NCBI GenBank assembly: GCA_963781705.1
Contig: CAWAGP010000001.1
Coordinates: forward strand, 558,001-622,000
Length of the DNA: 64,000 nt
Direction: 5' to 3'
Source of the DNA: JALYGJ01 sp963781705
GTDB taxonomy: Bacteria; Chloroflexota; Limnocylindria; Limnocylindrales; CSP1-4
Part shown: one piece after another, positions 1 to 8,583 of the stretch
Layout: each line of letters begins with the position of its first letter
Numbering within the stretch: position 1 is the stretch's first letter
The notes under the pieces: model-generated
What the model saw: only the letters and a program-made list of their open reading frames with translations
What the model was told of the DNA's origin: nothing
The model's database searches: none
Program-made: the position numbers and the translations under genes

Positions 1-1144
1 GTTCGCTCGGCGGGGCGCTGCCGGCAATCGCCATCAGCTCTTCGCGTACGTCGATGCCGACCGGGCACCAGGTGATGCAGCGGCCACAGCCCACGCAGCC
101 GGAGCTGCCGAACTGCGCCCACCACGTCCCGAACTTGTGCGTCAGCCACTGGCGATAACGGTCCGCCACGCGCGGCCGGAAGTTGCCGCCGGCGACGCGC
201 GCGAAATCGAGCGTGAAGCAGCTGTCCCAGGTGCGCTCGGTGGTGGCCGAATTGCCGTCCAGATCGGAGCGTTGCTCGACACTGGTGCAGAAACAGGTCG
301 GGCAGACGAGCGTGCAGTTGGCGCACGCCAGGCAGCGCTCGGCGACCTGCGCCCAGCGCGGCGAGTCGGGGGCGGCGATCAGCCGCTCGGGAACGCCGTT
401 CATCGGCATCGGCTCGCCCATGCTCGCGCGCACCGCCGCGACGGAAGCCTGCGCTGCACCTGCCTGGTCGACCGAGGCCGCTCCAAGCGAGAGCTCAGCG
501 ATCGCGGCCGCACCGGCCGGCGAGCCGACGCGCACGACGAAACCATCATTCAGCTCGGACAGGGCCAGGTCGAAGCCGCGCGTAACCTCCGGCCCGGTGC
601 CCATCGACGTGCAGAAGCAGGTGCTGCCGGCCACGGCGCACTCGACGGAAACGATCAGGTTGTCCTTGCGCCGCGCGGCATAGTCGGCGTCTGGGGCCGC
701 GCCGTCACGCAGCACGCGATCTTGGACCGCGAGTGCCGCGATCTCGCACGCGCGCACGCCCAGGAAGGCGCGCGGTGGGACGGGCTGACGGAGCGGCACC
801 GGTCGGACTCCATCGTCCGTCGATTCCCAACTGATGCGGGCAACGCTCGGCGGAAAGGTGAAGCGCTTCCATGAAGTCGGGCCGGGCGGCTGGTCGAAGA
901 CGCGCGCACCCTCGCGCTTGACGAGCCTTGCGTGACCGGGCGCATTGTCGGCACCCCAGCCGGCAGGCAGCTCGTCGGCCGACTCGATCCGCTCGAGCAT
1001 GATCGCCTGGTCACGAACGGTCGGCGCGATCACCTCGCGGCCATCAGCGGCGAGGGCCTGAACGAAGCGGTCGAGATCCTGCCGCGGCAGGAAGAAGGTA
1101 GGTGGCTCGGCGTCCACCGTGGTCGGCGGGATCTGGCTCACCAT
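1..1144 (-). CDS. Hydrogenase/sulfhydrogenase beta-type iron-sulfur subunit (3' end outside window)
   Basis: My translation of the minus strand gives 381 residues from ATG at 1144 with no stop before the left edge, so the C-terminus is missing. Two ferredoxin-type cysteine clusters are visible: CLACANCTLVCP near residues 271-282 and CVGCGRCITWCP near 350-361, with extra cysteines (STCFC near 175, TCFC near 284). This layout is that of the 4Fe-4S dicluster subunit of group 3b NiFe hydrogenases and sulfhydrogenases (HydB/HyhB) and of anaerobic sulfite reductase subunit A, which pass electrons between the NAD(P)-binding diaphorase and the hydrogenase core. Its start overlaps the stop of the preceding cNMP-binding gene (ATGGTGA), so the two are translationally coupled. 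The catalytic NiFe subunits would lie beyond the left edge, so the hydrogenase assignment is an inference. Confidence 0.8.
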   Translation of the reverse strand, partial: MVSQIPPTTVDAEPPTFFLPRQDLDRFVQALAADGREVIAPTVRDQAIMLERIESADELPAGWGADNAPGHARLVKREGARVFDQPPGPTSWKRFTFPPSVARISWESTDDGVRPVPLRQPVPPRAFLGVRACEIAALAVQDRVLRDGAAPDADYAARRKDNLIVSVECAVAGSTCFCTSMGTGPEVTRGFDLALSELNDGFVVRVGSPAGAAAIAELSLGAASVDQAGAAQASVAAVRASMGEPMPMNGVPERLIAAPDSPRWAQVAERCLACANCTLVCPTCFCTSVEQRSDLDGNSATTERTWDSCFTLDFARVAGGNFRPRVADRYRQWLTHKFGTWWAQFGSSGCVGCGRCITWCPVGIDVREELMAIAGSAPPSE

Positions 1145-1665
1145 GGCTCGACCCAGCGCTGGCTGAACAGGTCGAGCAACTGCAGACGCGTTCCCTCGAG
1201 CCGGCGCGCCACCGCGTTGAGCAGCAGCGGGTAGAACTCGGCAGCCAGCTCACTGTCCTGGGCCAATGCTTCGCGCAGCGCGGCGCCATCGAACAGCGCC
1301 AGCTCGGTGGGAACCGTCGCAATCGCCGTCGAACTGGCGCGGTGGGGCGGCACGAGCGCCGACCAACCGACGACGTCGCCCGGTTCGACGGTCAGGATCG
1401 TCACCGGCCCGCGCTCTGGTACGCGCAGGCGCAGTGCAAGGCGGCCGCGGAGCACGATGCCGACGGTGTCGTTCGGTTCTCCCTCGCGGGTCAGGACATC
1501 GCCGACCGATACGGAAGCCAGCCGGCCCAGGTGAGCCAACGCGATGCGCGTCTCGGGCTTCAGGCCGGTCGTCAACCACGCCGCGGCGAGGATGTCGGCC
1601 ACGGCCGGTTTGGCTGTGCTGTTGTCTTCGGTGGTCACGCCTGTTGTGCTCCTTATGTCACTCAT
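1138..1665 (-). CDS. Cyclic nucleotide-binding domain protein (no HTH)
   Basis: A 175-residue protein, taking ATG 1665 (MSDIRS) as start; an ATG 42 bases upstream is possible. Residues about 45-150 look like a Crp/Fnr-type cNMP-binding beta-roll (VGDVLTREGEPNDTVGIVLRG, then PGDVVGWSALV), including the glycine-rich turn. There is no room for the usual C-terminal helix-turn-helix, so it is probably not a DNA-binding regulator. It overlaps the downstream iron-sulfur subunit by 7 bases. Genes of this type commonly precede group 3b hydrogenase operons, where they are thought to modulate or accompany the enzyme; the exact role is unknown. Confidence 0.75.
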   Translation of the reverse strand: MSDIRSTTGVTTEDNSTAKPAVADILAAAWLTTGLKPETRIALAHLGRLASVSVGDVLTREGEPNDTVGIVLRGRLALRLRVPERGPVTILTVEPGDVVGWSALVPPHRASSTAIATVPTELALFDGAALREALAQDSELAAEFYPLLLNAVARRLEGTRLQLLDLFSQRWVEPW

Positions 1666-1769
1666 CGTGCCGCCCAGCACCCTGCGCTGAAGCGTGCCGT
1701 TTGGCATGAAGCGGCATCCCAGTCGTCACCGCGCGGCCAACGATCGTGGCCGGCCGTCCCATGACAGGG

Positions 1770-2504
1770 TCAGTGGACGCTCCCGCCGATCGCCTGGCCG
1801 ACGACGAACGTCACCGCCGCCGCGGCGCCACCGAGCAGCACCTGGCGCAGTGCACCGAGCAGCAGCGCGCGCCGGGTCAGCACCGCGATACCGGCACCGA
1901 GCACGGCCAGCGCGACGAGACTGGCCAGCAGACTGACGGCAAAGGCGACGCCGCCGCTCATCAGCAGGTAGGGGACGAGCGGCACCAGCGCGCCGAGCGT
2001 GAAGGCGACGAACGAGCCGCCGGCGGCGGCGAGCGGCGAGCCGATCGATCGCTCGTCCAGACCGACCTCCTCGAAGATCAGCAGGCGCACGGCATGCTCG
2101 GGCTCCGCGAAGACCACGTCGGCGAAGCGGGCGGCCTCGTCCGGGTCGAAGCCGCGCTCGATGTAGCTGCGGATCAGGATGCGCCGTTCCTGCTCGGGCG
2201 CTTCGCGCAGTTGCTTGCGCTGGAAGGCGACCTGGAAGTCGAGCAGCTCACGCTGGCTCTGGACCGAGATGTACTCGCCGACGCCCATGCTGAACGCGCC
2301 CGCCAGCAGGCCGGCGATGCCGGCCAGCACGATCACCCACGGTTCGGGCGCCGCGCCGGCCACACCCATGACCAACGCCAGGTTGGAAACAAGGCCGTCA
2401 TTGGCACCGAAGACGATCGGCCGCAACACGCTGTTGGCGCGAGTCTCATGCGGTGCCGTGGCCGCCGGCAGGGTCGGCTGGCCGAACGCGAGGATGCCGG
2501 GCAT
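1770..2504 (-). CDS. VIT1/CCC1-family Fe2+/Mn2+ transporter
   Basis: A 244-residue membrane protein. The N-terminal helix carries FGANDGLVSNLALVMGVAGA, the signature of the vacuolar iron transporter (VIT1/CCC1) family. A second helix (LAGAFSMGVGEYISVQSQ) leads into an acidic cytoplasmic helical domain (about residues 85-165, rich in E and R) that binds metal in characterised members. Two or three more hydrophobic helices follow to the C-terminus, so the five-helix family layout is complete. It probably exports ferrous iron or manganese from the cytoplasm. Short gaps on both sides suggest an independent gene or a loose transcription unit with its minus-strand neighbours. Confidence 0.85.
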   Translation of the reverse strand: MPGILAFGQPTLPAATAPHETRANSVLRPIVFGANDGLVSNLALVMGVAGAAPEPWVIVLAGIAGLLAGAFSMGVGEYISVQSQRELLDFQVAFQRKQLREAPEQERRILIRSYIERGFDPDEAARFADVVFAEPEHAVRLLIFEEVGLDERSIGSPLAAAGGSFVAFTLGALVPLVPYLLMSGGVAFAVSLLASLVALAVLGAGIAVLTRRALLLGALRQVLLGGAAAAVTFVVGQAIGGSVH

Positions 2505-2565
2505 GGCCGGAAACTAGGTCAGCGCAGGCCACTCACTGAAGTGCCATCCGGCCCGATCCTGCCGC

Positions 2566-4521
2566 TCATTCAGCTGCCGACAGGTCATACAGTTGACCGC
2601 CGCCGGCCTGTGCGACCGGCGTGCCGTGCGTGGTCACCCAGCTGATCAGCGACGCGTTGCTGTCGAGCTGGCCGCCGGGCAGGCCGGGCACGCCGCCGGG
2701 TCCGCCGCCCCGGCCGCCGACATCCAGACCGCCGACCAGGAAGTAGCGCAGCTGGCCGCTGGCGACGTATGCCCGCAGCTGGTCCACGGTGAGCGCACTG
2801 TCCGAGCCGTTGAAGCCGCCCACGGCCATCACCGCGCCGCCGCTGGCGAGCTGGATCGGCGCGGCCTCATTGGACGACGCCACGGCCACCAGCCACGTCG
2901 CATCGCCCTTGTTGGCGACCAGGTAGGAGACCAATGAGTCGAGGCCGGCGCCGGTGGTTGGGTCGAGCCCGGTAGGCGGCCGGCCGGCGGCGGGCCGGCC
3001 AAACTCCGCGGCCGCGGCCGGGCCGGGCTGCGGATCGCCGCCAGAGTAGGCAGTGTTCATCGTGGCCGCGGCGTAGGCCGCGGGACCAACCAGGATCGCC
3101 GCCAGGCCGAGCACGCCGGCGGCCAGGCCGAGCCGCGGCGCGACCGGCAGCAGCAGCCCGATGTCGGCGAGGGCGGCCGCGCCGAGGATGAGCGGAATCA
3201 GCCACGGCGCGAAGTCGGGCGTGCGCGCCAGGAAGATGGCGCCGAGTACGGCGCTGACGCTCAGCGCACCGGCGAACACGAGGGTCGCCACGACGCCGGC
3301 TGTGCCGCCGGCGCGGCGCAGCTGCCACAGCTGAACCGTGCCTGCACCGACGAGCGCACCGATCGCCGGCGCCAGGACGACCGCGTAATAGCTGTGGACG
3401 ATGCCCGACATGAGCGAGAAGACCAGCGCGGTGACGACCAGCCAGCCGCCCCACATCAGGTAGGCGGCCCGGCGCAGGTCGGTGCGCGGCGCGCGCCAGC
3501 GCACAGCCAGCCCGACGATCAGTCCGACCGCGGCCATCGGCAACAGCCAGCCGATCTCGCCGCCGAACTGCGAGTTGAAAAGCCGCAGCAGTCCCGGTCC
3601 GCCGGAGAAACTGGCGCCGGCGCCGCCACCACCGGGTGCGTTGAAACGGCCGTCGAGACCGAAGAAGCCAAAGATGCGCTGCAGGCCGTCGTAGCCGAGC
3701 ACGAGCTCGAGCGCCGAGTTGGTCGAGCTGCCGCCGATGAACGGCCGGGCGGCGGCCGGGGTCAGCTCGACGGCAGCGACCCACCAGAAGCTGCTCACGA
3801 TCACCGCGGCGAGCGCCGCCGCCAGATGGCCGACGCGGCGCGTCAGCCCACCGGGCGCCGCGATGAAGTAGGTCAGGGCGAAAGCAGGCAGCACGAGGTA
3901 CGCCTGCAGGAACTTGGTGTTGAAGCCCAGGCCGACCAGCAACGCGGCGGCGATCACCCAGCGCAGCCGGCCGGCTTCGAGCGCGCGCATGAAGCAGTAG
4001 GCCGAGGCCACCAGCAGGAGGGTCAGCAGCGCGTCAGGGTTGTTGTAGCGGAAGATCAGCACCGCGGCCGGCGTGATCGCCGCGACAACGGCCGCGATCG
4101 TTGCCGCGGCCGTGCCGAAGTAGCGCCGCACGGCAATGAACAAGAGCGCCACGGTGGCGACACCGGCCAGCGCCTGCGGCAGCAGGATGCTCCACGACGA
4201 CAGCCCGAACAAGCGCACCGACAGGCCCATCAGCATCGTCGCCAGCGGCGGCTTGTCGACGGTGATGAAGTTCGCTGGATCGAGCGAGCCGAAGAACCAC
4301 GCCGTCCAGTCCTGGCCGGCCGCCTGGGCGGCCATCGAGTAGTAGGCGTTCGCGTAGCCGCTGACGGTCAGGTTGAACAGGTAGACGACTGCGGCCAGCG
4401 CTGCGACGGCCGGCAAGGCGAGCAGCTCGAGACGTGAGCCCACGCCCGTGAGCGCGGCGGGGCGCAGCCGGCTGCGCGGGGTGCTGGCGGCCGCCGACCG
4501 GTCGATGGCAAGGCTCTCCAC
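2566..4521 (-). CDS. GT39-family (YkcB/ArnT-like) membrane glycosyltransferase
   Basis: About 651 residues if GTG 4521 is the start. The open frame extends upstream to a TTG at 4656 (GTG 4587 is another option), but those starts would overlap or crowd the divergent neighbour. About eleven to thirteen transmembrane helices are visible. The first periplasmic loop has the GT39 acidic motif in SLDPANFITVDKPPLATML, as in Bacillus YkcB and PMT_2 enzymes, which move sugars from polyprenyl-phosphate donors onto acceptors outside the membrane. A glycine-rich loop (GGGGAGASFSGGPG) and a glycine-rich patch near the C-terminal soluble domain are typical of the actinobacterial/Chloroflexi branch. The acceptor cannot be told from the sequence. 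Confidence 0.75.
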   Translation of the reverse strand: MESLAIDRSAAASTPRSRLRPAALTGVGSRLELLALPAVAALAAVVYLFNLTVSGYANAYYSMAAQAAGQDWTAWFFGSLDPANFITVDKPPLATMLMGLSVRLFGLSSWSILLPQALAGVATVALLFIAVRRYFGTAAATIAAVVAAITPAAVLIFRYNNPDALLTLLLVASAYCFMRALEAGRLRWVIAAALLVGLGFNTKFLQAYLVLPAFALTYFIAAPGGLTRRVGHLAAALAAVIVSSFWWVAAVELTPAAARPFIGGSSTNSALELVLGYDGLQRIFGFFGLDGRFNAPGGGGAGASFSGGPGLLRLFNSQFGGEIGWLLPMAAVGLIVGLAVRWRAPRTDLRRAAYLMWGGWLVVTALVFSLMSGIVHSYYAVVLAPAIGALVGAGTVQLWQLRRAGGTAGVVATLVFAGALSVSAVLGAIFLARTPDFAPWLIPLILGAAALADIGLLLPVAPRLGLAAGVLGLAAILVGPAAYAAATMNTAYSGGDPQPGPAAAAEFGRPAAGRPPTGLDPTTGAGLDSLVSYLVANKGDATWLVAVASSNEAAPIQLASGGAVMAVGGFNGSDSALTVDQLRAYVASGQLRYFLVGGLDVGGRGGGPGGVPGLPGGQLDSNASLISWVTTHGTPVAQAGGGQLYDLSAAE

Positions 4522-4650
4522 GGCGCCACTGTCGAGGCGCGGCTTGTGAGCACGTCGAGCCCGGGCTGTGAGGTTGATGTGGATCACCTCGTGAGCGGTG
4601 CGCTGATAGCCTGCCGCCGACCGATGTGCCCGAGCGTCCAGTCCAACGTC

Positions 4651-5754
4651 ATGCAACCGATCGCGCCGCGCCTGCCTGCCAACCTCGACACGCCGTGCCT
4701 GGTCATCGACCTGGGCATCGTCGAGCGCAACGCGAACAGGATGGCGCAGCAGCTACGCGAACGCGGGGTCGCCGTGCGGCCGCACGTGAAGACGCACAAG
4801 AGCGTGGCCATCGCGCGGATGCAACTCGCCGCCGGCGCGGCCGGTGTCACGGTCGGCACGCTGGGCGAGGCGGAGGTGATGGCCGGCGGCGGCATCGAAG
4901 ACATATTCGTCGCCTACCCAGTGTGGGCCGACCAGCCCAAGGCCGACCGGCTGCGCGCACTGCTGCAGTCGCCCGGCGTGCAGCTGGCGGTCGGCGTCGA
5001 CTCGGCCGCCGGCGCGCGCCAGCTCGGCGCCGCAGTGCGCGACATCGGCCGGCCGCTGCGCGTGCTGGTCGAGATCGATGCGGGCCAGCACCGCACCGGT
5101 GTTCCGCCGGAACTCGCGGGCGAGGTGGCGGCCGCGGCGCGCGAGGCGGGGCTCGAGGTGGTCGGTGCCTTTACCCACGGCGGCCATGCCTATGCCGGCC
5201 TGGACACGGCCGGGCCGGCCGCCATGGACGAGGTCGCCGCACTCACCGCTGCGCGCGACGCGATGCGCGCAGTGGGTATCGAGCCACGCGTGCTGTCGGC
5301 CGGGTCGTCGCCCACGGCACTCGGCGCGGCCCGCGCGCCGGTCACCGAGATGCGCCCGGGCGTATACGTCGTCGGCGACCGGATGCAGGTCGCCCTGGGC
5401 GTGATCCCGCCCGACGGCGTGGCGTTGGCAGTAGCGGCAGCAGTGGTCAGCGCCGCGGCCGATCGGGTGGTGATCAATGCCGGTGCCAAGACGTTGACGA
5501 AGGACGTGCCCGCGTACCTGACCGGCTTCGGCTGCCTGCCGGCCTATCCGGACGGCGTGATCAGCAGCGTGTCGGACTACCACGGCGTGATCCTCTTTCC
5601 GCCCGGCAGCGCGCGGCCGCAGCTCGGTGAGGCGGTCGCCGTGGTGCCCAACCATGCGTGTCCGGTGATCGACCTGTTCGACTCGTTCGTCGCCACGCGC
5701 GACGGCGAGATCGTCGGCCGCTGGCCGGTCGACGCACGCGGCCGCTCCGGCTGA
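4651..5754 (+). CDS. D-threonine aldolase / D-serine dehydratase-like PLP enzyme
   Basis: 367 residues from ATG 4651; in-frame starts at 4546 and 4624 would add an unconserved-looking leader. The N-terminal alanine-racemase-like barrel begins LDTPCLVIDLGIVERNANRM and carries VRPHVKTHKS, whose first lysine is the expected PLP Schiff base. Near the C-terminus VVPNHACPVIDLFD supplies the His and Cys that bind the active-site metal in the D-threonine aldolase/D-serine dehydratase fold. It probably cleaves or dehydrates a D-beta-hydroxy amino acid. It is divergent from the glycosyltransferase and convergent with the Nramp gene, 7 bases from its end, so it is likely monocistronic. The substrate is not resolvable from sequence. 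Confidence 0.85.
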   Translation: MQPIAPRLPANLDTPCLVIDLGIVERNANRMAQQLRERGVAVRPHVKTHKSVAIARMQLAAGAAGVTVGTLGEAEVMAGGGIEDIFVAYPVWADQPKADRLRALLQSPGVQLAVGVDSAAGARQLGAAVRDIGRPLRVLVEIDAGQHRTGVPPELAGEVAAAAREAGLEVVGAFTHGGHAYAGLDTAGPAAMDEVAALTAARDAMRAVGIEPRVLSAGSSPTALGAARAPVTEMRPGVYVVGDRMQVALGVIPPDGVALAVAAAVVSAAADRVVINAGAKTLTKDVPAYLTGFGCLPAYPDGVISSVSDYHGVILFPPGSARPQLGEAVAVVPNHACPVIDLFDSFVATRDGEIVGRWPVDARGRSG

Positions 5755-5761
5755 CGCTCGA

Positions 5762-7045
5762 CTAACCGAACGAGGTCGCCACCAGCACCAGCGACATCAC
5801 CACCAGCACCACGGTCACCAGCCAGCCCAGGGTGAGGTTGATACGGCCGCTGGCCAGTTCGCCCATGATCCGCCGATCGCCGGCGAGGAGCATGACGAAG
5901 ACCAGGATGACCGGCAGCAGCAGGCCGTTGATGACCTGGGCACCGAACATGACCTGGATGAGCGGCAGCCCCGGGATGAGCATGAACAGCGCTGCGAAGC
6001 CGATGAAGAAGGCCAGCAGGCCGTAGAACGCGGGCGCCTCGCGCCAACGCCAATCGACGCCCTGCTCCCAGCCAAACGCCTCGCACGCGGTATAGGCGCT
6101 GGCCAGCGGGACAACGCCCAGGCCGAGCAGCGAGGCGGCCAGGATGCCCACGGCGAAAACGCCCGAGGCAACGTCGCCGGCGAGCGGCCCAAGTGCGCTG
6201 GCGGCATCGGCGGCCGTCTTGATGTCGGTCTGGCCGGAGGCCCACAGGGTCGCCGCGCAGGCAACGACGATGAACGCGGCGATGACGTTGGTGATGAACA
6301 CGCCGATCAGCACGTCCAGCCGCTCGGCCGCCAGGTCCTCGGAGCGCAGCCGCTTGTCGACCACGTAAGCCTGGATGAAGCCCTGCCCCCACGGCGTGAT
6401 CGTGGTGCCGACGGTGCCCACAACGGCGAGCATGTAGACGCCGTTGAAGGTGCCGTGCGGGATGACCAGCGACGTTGCGGCCTGCGCCCAATCGGGGTGG
6501 GCCAGGATGGCCGACACGATGTAGGCGCCCGACACGATGACGCCGATGGCCACGAAGGCGTACTGCACACGGCCGAAGCTGCCGCGGCTGATGAGCGTGA
6601 TGACGGCCACGGCGGCCAGCAGCGCGCTCAGCGGGACCGGCACGCCGAAGAGCGACAGCGCCGCACTGATGCCGGCAAACTCGGAGACCGTCGAGCCCAG
6701 GTTGGCGACGATCATGGTCAGCGCCGCGAACGTGGCCCAGCGCACGCCGAAACGCTCGCGGATGAGACCGGTCAGCCCCTGGCCGGTGGCCAGGCCGATG
6801 CGCGCGCCGATCTCCTGCGTGACGAACAGCGCGATCTGCGTCGCCAGCAACACCCACAGCAGGTCGTAGCCGAACTTGGCGCCGGCCAGCGAATAGGTGG
6901 TGATGCCGCCGGCGTCGTTGTCGGCGAAGCCGCTGACGATGCCCGGTCCGAGCACGGCCAGCACGGCCGCGAAGCGCGCTCGTCGACCAAACGGCCGCCG
7001 CTTCGGCGCGGCCGGCGAACTTGCCTGCGTGGGCTCGCTGCTCAT
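5762..7045 (-). CDS. Nramp-related divalent metal transporter with atypical metal-site motifs
   Basis: 427 residues with about eleven hydrophobic helices. Helix 1 begins GPGIVSGFADNDAGGITTYS. In classical Nramp proteins this position carries DPGN; here it reads D42-N43-D44-A45. Helix 6 has TTITPWGQGFIQ (T217-P218-W219), where classical members carry a metal-binding methionine in MPH. The fold is clearly Nramp, but the soft-metal Met is missing, as in Nramp-related magnesium (NRMT) or aluminium transporters, so a harder ion such as Mg2+ is possible (inference). It lies 23 bases downstream of a soluble MgtE-N/CBS protein on the same strand, supporting a joint role in divalent-cation homeostasis. 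Confidence 0.85.
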   Translation of the reverse strand: MSSEPTQASSPAAPKRRPFGRRARFAAVLAVLGPGIVSGFADNDAGGITTYSLAGAKFGYDLLWVLLATQIALFVTQEIGARIGLATGQGLTGLIRERFGVRWATFAALTMIVANLGSTVSEFAGISAALSLFGVPVPLSALLAAVAVITLISRGSFGRVQYAFVAIGVIVSGAYIVSAILAHPDWAQAATSLVIPHGTFNGVYMLAVVGTVGTTITPWGQGFIQAYVVDKRLRSEDLAAERLDVLIGVFITNVIAAFIVVACAATLWASGQTDIKTAADAASALGPLAGDVASGVFAVGILAASLLGLGVVPLASAYTACEAFGWEQGVDWRWREAPAFYGLLAFFIGFAALFMLIPGLPLIQVMFGAQVINGLLLPVILVFVMLLAGDRRIMGELASGRINLTLGWLVTVVLVVMSLVLVATSFG

Positions 7046-7068
7046 CGCCTTATCCCTGGCTGCGCCCG

Positions 7069-8340
7069 TCAGCGCGTCGGCGCGTTGCGCGCGAAGAGGC
7101 GCGGCAGGCGCTTCTTCCAGGCCGTGGGCAGGATGGCGTCCATCGCGTCGTCGACGGTGACGATGCCCTCCAGCCTGCCTTCCGCGTCGACCACCGGCAC
7201 GGCGAGCAGGTTGTAACGGGCGACCACTGCCGCGACGTCGTCCTGGTTGGCCTGTACATCGACCGCGACCGGTTCGTCGATCATCACCTCGGAGATCAAC
7301 GTGCCCGGCTTGGCGACGATCAAATCGCGCAACGAGAGGACGCCCACCAGCCGGCTGTCGTCATCGAGGACGTACACGTAGTAGATCGTCTCCGCGTCGG
7401 GCTCGAGCTGGCGCAGCCGGTCGATCGCCTGCGCCGCGGTCAGCGTGGCCGGCATGGCGATGAACTCGGTGGTCATGATCGCGCCGGCCGATTCCTCGGG
7501 GTAGGACAGCAGTTCCTTGACCTCTTCCGCCTCGGTCTTCTGCATCAGCGCGAGGATCTCCTCGCGCGCCGTATCGGACAGGTCGGCGACCAGGTCGGCC
7601 GCGTCGTCGGGGCTCATCTCCTCGAGGATGTCGGCCGCGCGCTCGGGCAGCAGGTGCTCGAGCACCTCGACCTGCGTGTCGGGTTCCATCTCCTCCATCG
7701 CGTCGGCGACGGCCTCGTCGTCGAGCGAGTCGAGGATGCCCGCGCGATCCTTGGGCGTCAGCTGGTCGATGATCGAAGCCAGGTCGGCCGGATGGAGTTC
7801 AGCCAGGCCGGCGTGCGGCACGCGCAATTTGACCGACGCGATCGAGCTCTCGAGCGGGTCGACATCCTCCCAGTCGATGTAGCGCTCGGGCACGCGCCGG
7901 CCGACGTTGCGCGCGATCGTGCGGAACGGGCCTTCGACGCCCAGGCGGCGCATCAGGCCGGCGGCACCGACATCGACCGCGACCAGGCGCATCGAGCCCT
8001 CGATCACGTCGAGGCTGAGGTCGTTCACGCGCACGATGCGGCGGCCGTCGATGTCGACGATCTGCTTGTCCATCAGGTCCTGCTTGAGCAGGATCTCGTT
8101 GGGCCGCTGTTGGAACTTGCCGATATCGATCGTGCGCGTGCGGAGCCGCGCACTCGTCTCGTCAAGCTCGGCCACCGATGACCAGGGCAGGAAGATCATG
8201 CGCCGGTTGTTGGCGATGACCAGGCCGGTGACCGGCGGATAGCGCTCACCGACCGCGACGATCAGGTCGGCGACCTTGCCGATCGACTCGCCGTTCTGGT
8301 CGCGAACGGGCTTGCCGATGGCCTGACTCAGGTACAGCAT
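7069..8340 (-). CDS. PRC-barrel / MgtE N-domain / CBS-pair protein lacking a membrane channel
   Basis: A 423-residue protein with no transmembrane helix. Two PRC-barrel-like segments (about residues 1-75, starting LSQAIGKPVRDQNGESIGKV, and 90-160, with GRRIVRVNDLSLD) precede an acidic MgtE intracellular N domain (about 185-290: LHPADLASIIDQL, LPERAADILEEMSPDDAADL). A pair of CBS domains follows (about 295-410, with IMTTEFI and ISEVMIDEPV). In MgtE channels the N and CBS domains sense Mg2+ and gate the pore; here the pore domain is absent. The gene directly precedes the Nramp-like transporter, so it may be its cytosolic Mg2+-sensing partner (inference). A 243-base leader lies upstream. Confidence 0.85.
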   Translation of the reverse strand: MLYLSQAIGKPVRDQNGESIGKVADLIVAVGERYPPVTGLVIANNRRMIFLPWSSVAELDETSARLRTRTIDIGKFQQRPNEILLKQDLMDKQIVDIDGRRIVRVNDLSLDVIEGSMRLVAVDVGAAGLMRRLGVEGPFRTIARNVGRRVPERYIDWEDVDPLESSIASVKLRVPHAGLAELHPADLASIIDQLTPKDRAGILDSLDDEAVADAMEEMEPDTQVEVLEHLLPERAADILEEMSPDDAADLVADLSDTAREEILALMQKTEAEEVKELLSYPEESAGAIMTTEFIAMPATLTAAQAIDRLRQLEPDAETIYYVYVLDDDSRLVGVLSLRDLIVAKPGTLISEVMIDEPVAVDVQANQDDVAAVVARYNLLAVPVVDAEGRLEGIVTVDDAMDAILPTAWKKRLPRLFARNAPTR

Positions 8341-8583
8341 GTGCCACCTCGGCGGGCGGTGCGCCGCGGCCGACGTGGCGGTCCCGGCTGCGCCGGGTGG
8401 CCCGGTTAAACCGGGCGGACCGCTCGACGGATGAGGCGGACCGTGGATCTGGTCACGACGCCCGAAGCGCCGTGGGTTCTGGGTCCGGTATCCACGAAGG
8501 AAGCGGTTCCTCCCAAATGCTGGCTACGCGCCGAATGGTCGTGGCAACTGTCGCTGGCACGCGTCCGCTCGGCGGCGCCCATC
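8341..8583 (-). promoter_or_regulatory. Structured leader/intergenic region upstream of the MgtE-N/Nramp operon
   Basis: A 243-base gap with no convincing gene, long for this compact chromosome. On the minus strand it can form a long-range 7-bp stem (CGTGGAT at 8496-8490 with ATCCACG at 8448-8442) and then two tandem hairpins close to the start codon: CCCGGT-tta-ACCGGG and CCCGGC-gca-GCCGGG. I see no match to the M-box (ykoK), yybP-ykoY or NiCo riboswitch consensus. It may hold the promoter and a leader RNA of unknown type, or the terminator of the upstream alanine-dehydrogenase-like gene. Confidence 0.35.

Noticed and set aside
3394..4437. A 347-residue open frame antisense to the GT39 gene
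   Set aside because: Low-complexity Arg/Gln/Glu composition, and the opposite strand encodes a protein with clear helices and motifs.
7021..8181. A 386-residue open frame antisense to the MgtE-N/CBS protein
   Set aside because: His/Arg/Asp-rich shadow with no domain; the opposite strand has well-conserved domains.
8341..8583. M-box (Mg2+) riboswitch before the MgtE-N gene
   Set aside because: The conserved GGTGAGGCTCCT and CTGCCCAGAAATGTCC-like segments are not present, so I left it as an unclassified leader.
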